IMG/VR virus record: IMGVR_UViG_3300021090_000065 | Location: 1-38,242 of that record | Length of the DNA stretch: 38,242 nucleotides | Source of the DNA: a virus | Strand: one strand, 5' to 3' | Shown: positions 33,276 through 38,242 of the stretch, piece by piece | Layout: each line of letters begins with the position of its first letter | Numbering within the stretch: the first letter of the stretch is position 1 | The notes under the pieces: generated by a model | What the model was told of the DNA's origin: nothing | Databases searched by the model: none | Seen by the model: the letters and a program-made list of their open reading frames with translations, nothing else | Position numbers and translations under genes: made by a program

Positions 33276-33882
33276 GACGGTTCCTCTTAAGGTAAGTATC
33301 AATTTCTTCTAACACTTTCGTTCCCGCCGCGCTGATTTCATTTGTATTGAGCCCCAGCATCCTCAGCGTGGTATTTATTTTCAATGCCTCGGCCAGCGCC
33401 AGCACGCCCACATCGCCAATTACATTGAATCGGAGATCCAGCATCGTCAACGCGGTGTTAGTTTTCAATGCCTCGGCCAATGCTTCGACGCCCTCATTTA
33501 TGATTTGATTGCCGCAAAACATAAACAGCGCCAACGGCGTATAGCCGATTTTATTTTCGCTGAGATACAGCGTCGTCAGCGTGGCATTCGTTTTCAATGC
33601 CTCTGCAATCGCCTGAGCGCCCGCATCGCCAATTTTATTGCCGCTGATATTTAACTCCGTCAGCGTTTTATTCTTTTTCAACATATCTGCCAGTGCCTTG
33701 GCTCCCGCAGTGCCGATTTCATTGTAGTAGAGATGCAGCACGGTCAACGTGGCGTTCGTCTCCAAGGCATCGGCCAGCGCCTTGGCTCCCGCAGCGCCGA
33801 TTGGATTGATGCGGATATCCAGCATCGTCAGCGTCGGATCATTTTCCCTTAGTTTTCTTAAGATAGTTTGAAATTCAAACAT
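33262..33882 (-). CDS. Leucine-rich-repeat protein 2 (6 repeats, one hybrid)
   Basis: The 206-residue LRR protein has the cap FEFQTILRKLRENDPTLTML and six repeats. The fourth repeat is irregular (SENKIGYTPLALFMFCGNQI), with its helix replaced by sequence from a second repeat core, as expected from unequal recombination in frame. The C-terminal cap is VLEEIDTYLKRNR. Its start region and 5' flank (33821-33948) are a near-perfect duplicate of those of LRR protein 1 (34895-35022). AGGA lies 5 bases before the ATG. Confidence 0.75.
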   Translation of the reverse strand: MFEFQTILRKLRENDPTLTMLDIRINPIGAAGAKALADALETNATLTVLHLYYNEIGTAGAKALADMLKKNKTLTELNISGNKIGDAGAQAIAEALKTNATLTTLYLSENKIGYTPLALFMFCGNQIINEGVEALAEALKTNTALTMLDLRFNVIGDVGVLALAEALKINTTLRMLGLNTNEISAAGTKVLEEIDTYLKRNRHDNT

Positions 33883-33948
33883 TTTTGTTCCTATTAAAAA
33901 ATCTAAAATTCTCTACTCTGGTTAAGAATCTGCTAAACCAATCCAGAT
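33821..33948 (-). repeat. 128-base direct repeat, copy A (other copy 34895-35022)
   Basis: 127 of 128 bases match. The block covers the first codons of an LRR gene plus its upstream region, including the 3' part of the small ORF that precedes LRR gene 1. It is the signature of a tandem duplication of an LRR gene cassette. Confidence 0.85.
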
Positions 33949-33960
33949 TACAGTTATTAT

Positions 33961-34956
33961 TTAGTAATCATCTTTTAAATTGCGTTCAATATAGCTTTCA
34001 ATTTCTTCCAGCGTTTCTAGGCTTTCAGAGCTTACTTCATTGCCGTAGAAACAAAGCCACTTCAGCGTGGCGTTCGTTTTAAGCGCCTCGGCCAGCGCCT
34101 TGGCTCCCGCATCGCAGATTTGATTGTTGTAGAGATACAGCGTCGTCAGCGTGGCGTTCGTTTTAAGCGCCTCCGCCAGCGCCTGTGCGCCCGCAGCGCC
34201 TATTTGATTGTAGCTGAGATACAGCGTCGTCAGCGTGGCATTCGTTTTCAATGCCTCTGCGATCGCCTGTGCGCCAGCATCGCCTATGTGATTGTAGCTG
34301 AGATACAGCGTCGTCAGCGTGGCGTTCGTTTTCATGGTCTCCGCCAGCGCCTGTGCGCCCGCAGCGCCTATTTGATTGTTGTAGAGATGCAGCTTCGTCA
34401 GCGTGGCGTTCGTTTTCAGGGCCTCCGCCAGCGCCTGTGCGCCCGCAGCGCCTATTTGATTGTTGTAGAGATGCAGCTTCGTCAGCGTGGCGTTCGTTTT
34501 CAGTGTCTCCGCCAGCGCCTGTGCGCCCGCAGCGCCTATTTGATTGTTGTAGAGATGCAGCTTCGTCAGCGTGGCGTTCGTTTTCAGGGTCTCCGCCAGC
34601 GCCTGTGCGCCCACATCGCCAATTACATTGAATCGGAGATCCAGCATCGTCAACGCGGTGTTAGTTTTCAATGCCTCGGCCAGCGCCTGTGCGCCCGCAG
34701 CGCCTATTTGATTGTAGCTGAGATACAGCGTCGTCAACGCGGTGTTAGTTTTCAATGCTTCTGCGATCGCCTGTGCGCCCGCAGCGCCTATTTGATTGTA
34801 GCTGAGATACAGCGTCGTCAGCGTGGCATTCGTTTTCAATGCCTCTGCGATCGCCTGTGCATCCGCATCGCCGATTTGATTAGCGTCCATATCTAGCATC
34901 GTCAGCGTCGGATCATTTTCCTTTAGTTTTCTTAAGATAGTTTGAAATTCAAACAT
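33961..34956 (-). CDS. Leucine-rich-repeat protein 1 (11 repeats, nearly identical units)
   Basis: The 331-residue protein has eleven 28-residue LRRs of ribonuclease-inhibitor type with consensus NATLTTLYLSYNQIGAAGAQ followed by A(L/I)AEALKT, and the cap LETLEEIESYIERN. Units 5-7 (NATLTKLHLYNNQIGAAGAQ) are almost identical in DNA as well as protein, so copy number can change by 84-base steps without frameshift. The ligand-facing residues (T-T/K-L-Y/H-L-S/Y) vary between units. It has no signal peptide. It is the first LRR gene read in the leftward operon. A role as effector, decoy or receptor module is inference. Confidence 0.8.
   Translation of the reverse strand: MFEFQTILRKLKENDPTLTMLDMDANQIGDADAQAIAEALKTNATLTTLYLSYNQIGAAGAQAIAEALKTNTALTTLYLSYNQIGAAGAQALAEALKTNTALTMLDLRFNVIGDVGAQALAETLKTNATLTKLHLYNNQIGAAGAQALAETLKTNATLTKLHLYNNQIGAAGAQALAEALKTNATLTKLHLYNNQIGAAGAQALAETMKTNATLTTLYLSYNHIGDAGAQAIAEALKTNATLTTLYLSYNQIGAAGAQALAEALKTNATLTTLYLYNNQICDAGAKALAEALKTNATLKWLCFYGNEVSSESLETLEEIESYIERNLKDDY
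34031..34900 (-). repeat. 84-base tandem repeats within LRR gene 1
   Basis: About ten 84-base units run head to tail, each coding one LRR. Units around 34339-34590 differ at only a few bases. This is a coding minisatellite; high identity points to recent expansion or ongoing homogenisation. The boundaries given are approximate. Confidence 0.8.
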
Positions 34957-35022
34957 TTTTGTTCCTATTAAAAAATCTAAAATTCTCTACTCTGGTTAAG
35001 AATCTGCTAAACCAATCCAGAT
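34895..35022 (-). repeat. 128-base direct repeat, copy B (other copy 33821-33948)
   Basis: This is the second copy of the repeat at the 5' end of the LRR genes. Here it lies in its apparently original setting, joined to the intact small ORF 34949-35095. Confidence 0.85.
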
Positions 35023-35095
35023 CGCGCATTAAAAGCGCACCTGGAAGGTAAAGTTTAGATTCATTATCTACTTGATCACGCATCCAGTATTTCAT
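34949..35095 (-). CDS. Small ORF upstream of LRR gene 1 (48 aa)
   Basis: The ORF starts MKYWMRDQVDNESKLYLPGA, followed by LLMRDLDWFSRFLTRVEN and a basic end. It begins with an ATG overlapping the preceding TGA (ATGA), and its own TGA overlaps the LRR start (34956) by 8 bases, so it fits the operon's coupling pattern. The last 25 codons recur, without a start, in the copy before LRR gene 2. No family recognised. Confidence 0.5.
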   Translation of the reverse strand: MKYWMRDQVDNESKLYLPGALLMRDLDWFSRFLTRVENFRFFNRNKNV

Positions 35096-35454
35096 TTGTT
35101 TGCTTCCTCATTAGCCAGTAAATCTTTTATATTGATTCCCTTTCTCCTCTTCTTGTCTAAAATTTCACAATCTGCAATTATTTCTTTTTAAAATTCATTA
35201 TCTATTTCCTTTATTTTTTCAGCCCATTCATACGCTTTTTTATGTATTTTATAGTGCATACAGCGGTGTATGTCATTTTTTTTCTCAATTTTATCTATTT
35301 CTTTAGCCCACTCATACAATGTTTTATATTCATGCTTGTTTATCTCGCCGAGCTTTTCCAATACAATTTTTACTTTCTTTTTAAGGTTAAACCTAAGCTG
35401 CTCAAAACTTATTTTACTCTCAGATAATGGAGGAGTTTTCATTATATTTCTCAT
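35092..35454 (-). pseudogene. Hypothetical helical protein interrupted by an in-frame TAA
   Basis: From the ATG at 35454 the frame encodes 88 charged helical residues, with two related segments (TLYEWAKEIDKIEKK and KAYEWAEKIKEIDNE), ending at TAA 35188-35190. The same frame then stays open for 31 more protein-like codons (KEIIADCEILDKKRRKGINI and KDLLANEEANK) to a TGA that overlaps the next ATG. This looks like a 119-residue gene with one nonsense codon, a readthrough site, or a sequence error. The 88-residue form (35188-35454) may still be functional. Its start overlaps the upstream stop (ATGA). Confidence 0.55.
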
Positions 35455-35630
35455 TTGTTAGACTCATTTTCCGATTCGTTTTTTACTTTTTCTATTATTT
35501 TTTTACATTCTTTTCTGTTAATAATATTATTATTAACAGCACATATTGCATTTTGTATTTCTAATAATCTCATTATTGCAACAGCAGGATTATAACTTTC
35601 GTTTATTACATTTTTTCCAAAATATGACAT
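35451..35630 (-). CDS. Small hypothetical protein (59 aa)
   Basis: The product starts MSYFGKNVINESYNPAVAIM and continues with a helix (RLLEIQNAICAVNNNIINRK) and a Lys/Glu-rich end. TAGGAA lies upstream of the ATG, and the TGA overlaps the start of the next gene. It is one residue too short for a 60-residue cut-off. No family recognised. Confidence 0.6.
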   Translation of the reverse strand: MSYFGKNVINESYNPAVAIMRLLEIQNAICAVNNNIINRKECKKIIEKVKNESENESNK

Positions 35631-35725
35631 ATTTATTTCCTATTTTTTAAATTAAAATTTTTAATCTACTTTAAAGAGATTAAATTTTTCTAACCATTCT
35701 TCAGAGTTCATTTCATTTGGGAAAT

Positions 35726-36175
35726 TTACAAGTTCGTTTGCTTGTTTACCTTTGTACCAAAATCAGTATTTTTTTTCGGAAATTTACCCAGCATTAAATA
35801 AATTTTATCAATAGCATCATAAATTTTAGAATAATTTGAATCTGCCAATAGTTCTATAGCTTTATCAATATATCTCTCAGTTAATATTTGCGCATAAGCT
35901 ATATTTTCATCTTCATTGTCTTCATGGTCTTTACAATAAGCTTCTAAAATAGAAATAAATAAGGGTGACAATTCTTCTTTTGCATCTGCACAATACATAT
36001 CATAATTCAGTTTTTTTTCCTTATATATAAAAAATAATATTCTTTGTAATTCTGTAAGATTAATATTTTTTACTTCCAAAGGTTTGTCTTCAATTTTACC
36101 TTCTGTTCTTAGTTTTTCATGTTTGGAAACTAATTTTTCAATATAGTTTTCTAAATAATTTTCTAAAAATATCAT
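35726..36175 (-). CDS. Hypothetical acidic helical protein
   Basis: The 149-residue protein is helical and acidic (ELSPLFISILEAYCKDHEDN; RYIDKAIELLADSNYSKIYD). The frame closes at 35726, but another frame remains protein-like for 33 codons beyond (FWYKGKQANELVNFPNEMNS and EEWLEKFNLFKVD, to about 35663), so the C-terminus may be frameshifted near the T4 run at about 35764. Its start overlaps the upstream stop. No family recognised. Confidence 0.6.
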   Translation of the reverse strand: MIFLENYLENYIEKLVSKHEKLRTEGKIEDKPLEVKNINLTELQRILFFIYKEKKLNYDMYCADAKEELSPLFISILEAYCKDHEDNEDENIAYAQILTERYIDKAIELLADSNYSKIYDAIDKIYLMLGKFPKKNTDFGTKVNKQTNL

Positions 36176-36390
36176 TATTTGTTTCCTCCTAGCATAGGTT
36201 GATGTGTTACATCAAACAAATGTGAGCATACTAAATTATATTCTCGTAATTCAGGGACTGATAATGGCAATGTGTTTTCAAATATTCTATGAGAATTATA
36301 TTTTTTCTTCCAATCGTTTTCTCTTTCAATTAAATCATTGACATGTTGTGTAGCTCTTTCTAATTGTAATTCTAATTTTTCATGTTCCAT
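36175..36390 (-). CDS. Small coiled-coil protein
   Basis: The 71-residue protein begins with a heptad-like helix (EHEKLELQLERATQHVNDLI) and has a less regular C-terminal part ending MLGGNK. It is the second gene of the leftward operon, 10 bases after the RecE-like gene, and overlaps the next gene by one base (TAATG). No family recognised. Confidence 0.6.
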   Translation of the reverse strand: MEHEKLELQLERATQHVNDLIERENDWKKKYNSHRIFENTLPLSVPELREYNLVCSHLFDVTHQPMLGGNK

Positions 36391-36399
36391 AATATTTTC

Positions 36400-37272
36400 C
36401 TATTCGTAAATGTGATAAGCTTTCAATAAATGAGAAAAAGGATTAGTTCGTTGAAAGGATTTTAAAGTTAAAATACGCACTGTTTCCAAATCTTTATTCC
36501 ATTGATTTTCTTCTTGTGCAATTGAAATGACCGTTAAAGCATCTTTCATTTCCTGACGTCCTTGTGCTAACGTTTCATAATCCATTTTGTAAGTCACCAC
36601 ATCATGCGGTGGAATGGTACTCACTACAACAAAGTAAAAATCTTCTATTTTTGTTTTCGACATGATTTCCAATCCTTCTATTTGCATAGCGGCCTGGATA
36701 TGATAATCATAAGCTCTAACTGATCTGTCGAAATTGATAAAATCATTGGTTGTTTTCACTTCACAAACAATGTTTCTATCTTTATTCCAGATATCAGGAC
36801 GGGTTTTACAAAGAAGGTTTGTGTCAGGACAGGTATAAAAGATAGACGCTTCATTCAAAATATTTCCTTTCATTATTTCGCTAAAATTTTTATCTTTGCT
36901 TAAAGAAAGAGCAATATCATGGGCTATCTTTAATTCTTCTTCATAAACACGTTCTCTTTCTCCTTGCAGAATGATCTCCGTTTCTTTATCATAGAGTTTC
37001 CCTTCTTTTGTACGTCTATCTATTTTAGGAACAATGAAGAATTCTTTTTGAAAAAGACTGGGATTTAATGCTAGGCTATGTACAATAGAACCTATTTTCA
37101 TAGCGCTAGTAGGTTCTTTTAAAGATTGATTGTCTCTAACTCGGCAAAAATGAGCCAAAGAAATTTTGAGGGCAGATATCATGGAGCGTGTAATACCAGG
37201 CTCTGCATGATATTCTTTAGCGGTAAGATCTGGAACGATCTTATCATTGATTCCAACTTTATAGTTACTCAT
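36400..37272 (-). CDS. RecE-like PD-(D/E)XK exonuclease
   Basis: The 290-residue protein matches the C-terminal nuclease domain of RecE-type phage exonucleases (DUF3799-like). Seen in order: an N-terminal LTAKEYHAEPGITRSMISAL, GSIVHSLALNP (61-71) with the conserved His65, Glu141, then K-T-R-P-D160 and E171-V-K173-T-T forming the metal site, and YDYHIQAAMQIEG like the QxxxY motif. Such enzymes digest 5' strands to make 3' overhangs for an annealing protein. It is the first gene after the leftward promoter. GGA-containing leader sequences lie at its ribosome-binding site. Confidence 0.82.
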   Translation of the reverse strand: MSNYKVGINDKIVPDLTAKEYHAEPGITRSMISALKISLAHFCRVRDNQSLKEPTSAMKIGSIVHSLALNPSLFQKEFFIVPKIDRRTKEGKLYDKETEIILQGERERVYEEELKIAHDIALSLSKDKNFSEIMKGNILNEASIFYTCPDTNLLCKTRPDIWNKDRNIVCEVKTTNDFINFDRSVRAYDYHIQAAMQIEGLEIMSKTKIEDFYFVVVSTIPPHDVVTYKMDYETLAQGRQEMKDALTVISIAQEENQWNKDLETVRILTLKSFQRTNPFSHLLKAYHIYE

Positions 37273-37295
37273 TTCCTTTATCCCCTTTCTTTAAG

Positions 37296-37318
37296 AGGAG
37301 CTGTGCCTAACAGCTCCT
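37296..37318. promoter_or_regulatory. 23-base palindrome in the leader of the leftward operon
   Basis: Perfect 9-base arms AGGAGCTGT and ACAGCTCCT flank a 5-base centre GCCTA. It lies between the leftward promoter and the RecE-like start codon, in a region facing the HTH gene at 37414. It may be a repressor operator in DNA or a stable hairpin in the mRNA leader; no T-run follows in the leftward direction. Confidence 0.6.
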
Positions 37319-37351
37319 GAAGCCACTTCGTCATCATCTACTACAAGACTC

Positions 37352-37379
37352 ACTTTACCATATTAAAAATAAATGTCAA
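37352..37379 (-). promoter_or_regulatory. Main leftward promoter
   Basis: On the minus strand TTGACA (37374-37379) is followed after 16 bases by TAAAGT (37352-37357). It would transcribe the 10.7-kb leftward operon, with a leader of about 70 bases containing the 23-base palindrome. Its -35 region is shared with the promoter at 2508-2537. Confidence 0.6.
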
Positions 37380-37413
37380 GTATTTTATAAAAAATATATC
37401 TTCCGAGTTAAAG

Positions 37414-37713
37414 ATGGCCAGATTAAAAGAAAAAAAATATCGTAATAAAGCTATTATCAAGATAAGTAAATTACTTAATTTGAGTTACAAACAATTGGGT
37501 TTTGAGCTTGGATTATGCGAAAGTACTATCTATAATTATATATTAGGACGTCGCAATCCAAAGCGTTGGGTTATGTTGACGATGTTAGATTATTGCCATA
37601 AAAGAGGCATAAATATAGAAGAAAATCAGTTTTATTCGCCTTTTCCTGATATCGAATTTTTAACGAAAAAACCCGCTATTTCACTATCCTTTCCAGATCA
37701 TTCAAAATTTTAG
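37414..37713 (+). CDS. Small helix-turn-helix regulator (Cro/CI-type position)
   Basis: The 99-residue basic protein contains a helix-turn-helix at about 22-45 (LNLSYKQLGFELGLCESTIY) of Cro/CI/XRE type, followed by a short helical and Pro-rich tail with no protease domain. It is divergent from the main leftward operon, with promoter and palindrome between, as in lambdoid immunity regions. It is a good candidate for the repressor or anti-repressor of lysis/maintenance, or a copy-control factor. Its 3' end overlaps the opposing gene at 37676. Confidence 0.7.
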   Translation: MARLKEKKYRNKAIIKISKLLNLSYKQLGFELGLCESTIYNYILGRRNPKRWVMLTMLDYCHKRGINIEENQFYSPFPDIEFLTKKPAISLSFPDHSKF

Positions 37714-37852
37714 CATTTTCTGATTTGTGTTCAACGCTGGTAAAGCTATCAGGATGTTTTTTCATCCTATCTCTAGCCAATTTAAAAATATTTTCCATTT
37801 GACTTTTAGTTCGCATTTCACCACCATAATAAACTTTTTCATAAGCTTTCAC
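37676..37852 (-). CDS. Small hypothetical protein (58 aa, GTG start)
   Basis: The product starts VKAYEKVYYGGEMRTKSQME and continues as a helix (NIFKLARDRMKKHPDSFTSV) with an ordinary ending. A strong ribosome-binding site GGGGAG lies 8 bases before the GTG at 37852. It overlaps the end of the upstream gene and runs convergently into the HTH gene over 38 bases. No family recognised; its location beside repA suggests a plasmid-related role. Confidence 0.6.
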   Translation of the reverse strand: MKAYEKVYYGGEMRTKSQMENIFKLARDRMKKHPDSFTSVEHKSENAKILNDLERIVK

Positions 37853-38000
37853 GATTACGTCTCCCCATTATATTGAAAGTAGGTGTTTTCATTTTTCCGT
37901 GAGCATTCATGGTTTTTAGAACAGAATTTCTGTTAGGCTTTATATTATTAATCCTCGGTTTTGAGAGGGTCATCTTTCGTAAAGTACCAAATGTTGTCAT
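37839..38000 (-). CDS. Small basic protein (53 aa) divergent from repA
   Basis: The product starts MTTFGTLRKMTLSKPRINNI and is rich in Lys, Arg, Asn and Met. GTGAGGA lies 3-4 bases before the ATG, a good ribosome-binding site. The following gene starts within its last codons (14-base overlap), so the pair is co-translated. No family recognised. It faces away from repA and could share control with it. Confidence 0.6.
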   Translation of the reverse strand: MTTFGTLRKMTLSKPRINNIKPNRNSVLKTMNAHGKMKTPTFNIMGRRNRESL

Positions 38001-38002
38001 AA

Positions 38003-38110
38003 ATCCTCACTAAATAGTCTCAGTTTTCCAGCAATAGAAAACCCATGAAAATGAATTTTAACACATATTTTATTTATTACTATCTGTAGTTTACCGTCTT
38101 CTAAAATTTT
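38003..38110. promoter_or_regulatory. repA leader with hairpin and possible leader peptide
   Basis: This gene-free stretch separates repA (starting again at 38165) from the leftward small genes. It holds an inverted repeat GTTTTC/GAAAAC (38023-38042) and a 14-codon + ORF (38045-38089, starting MKMNFNTYFIYY) ending 75 bases before repA. IncFII-type plasmids regulate repA through a leader peptide and antisense RNA, but no sequence likeness to copA is seen, so this is only suggestive. Confidence 0.35.
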
Positions 38111-38242
38111 GATACGCTTATTTTCTTAAGATATTTTTTTATTTCTTTTCTGATAGTTATTTCTATGGCATTTCCGCCGCTCATTACCACCACTACTAAA
38201 GCCCTCCAAACTTATTTAGAACATTTAGGTCATTCGCTCAAT
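38111..38242. repeat. Right copy of terminal overlap; 5' part of repA repeated
   Basis: This equals bases 1-132 apart from 38116. Bases 38165-38242 are the first 26 codons of repA again, not a second gene. Confidence 0.9.

Noticed and set aside
34120-34896. A 258-codon + strand ORF opposite LRR gene 1
   Set aside because: It is rich in Arg, Gln and Cys and repeats every 28 residues only because it mirrors the 84-base LRR repeats; its composition is not protein-like.
34031-34900. Tandem repeats considered as a CRISPR array
   Set aside because: The 84-base units have no alternating spacer/repeat structure and code continuously for LRRs; no Cas genes are present.

Overview
The window is one complete circular molecule read slightly past its own start. 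Bases 1-132 recur at 38111-38242 with a single mismatch (position 6), so the unit is 38,110 bp. It reads as a temperate or plasmid-like podovirus (a phage-plasmid). The virion module follows the order of Salmonella phage P22 (TerL, portal, scaffold, coat, gp4, gp10, ejection proteins, tail proteins), and replication is provided by an IncFII-type RepA with an origin-like region just downstream. No integrase, ParA/ParB, DNA polymerase or primase is recognisable. The DNA is AT-rich. An IncFII-like RepA, a CsrA paralogue and ribonuclease-inhibitor-type leucine-rich-repeat proteins together suggest a gammaproteobacterial host, perhaps a eukaryote-associated Legionellales-like bacterium; this is inference.

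Layout. 55-843 repA (+), then an origin-like stretch with a perfect DnaA box and a small + gene. 1500-2502 is a short leftward operon: a sigma-70 region-4-like regulator, a small lipoprotein and an unknown protein. 2625-26529 is the long rightward late operon: GNAT acetyltransferase, TerL, portal, two secreted accessory proteins, scaffold and coat behind their own promoter, gp4, gp10, ejection proteins, a collar/spike protein, two small tail proteins, four tandem paralogous fibres and a small membrane protein. 26541-37272 is the leftward operon. Transcription-wise it begins with a RecE-like nuclease, then small unknown genes, an LRR gene cassette, a single-strand-annealing protein, CsrA, a lysozyme, small membrane proteins, two PD-(D/E)XK nuclease paralogues and a cluster of very small phage proteins including a possible small terminase. 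37414-38110 carries a small HTH regulator (+) opposed by two short leftward genes next to repA.

How it may work together. RepA and host DnaA would maintain the circle. The HTH protein and the leftward promoter at 37352-37379 form a divergent switch. RecE-like nuclease plus annealing protein form a recombination pair. The sigma-like protein is placed to control the late operon. CsrA and the LRR proteins look like cargo aimed at host or eukaryotic-host physiology. Adjacent genes very often overlap by ATGA or TAATG, which supports the many sub-60-codon genes listed here. Several genes show recent rearrangement: a duplicated LRR cassette, a duplicated nuclease, and a few apparent frameshift or nonsense lesions.
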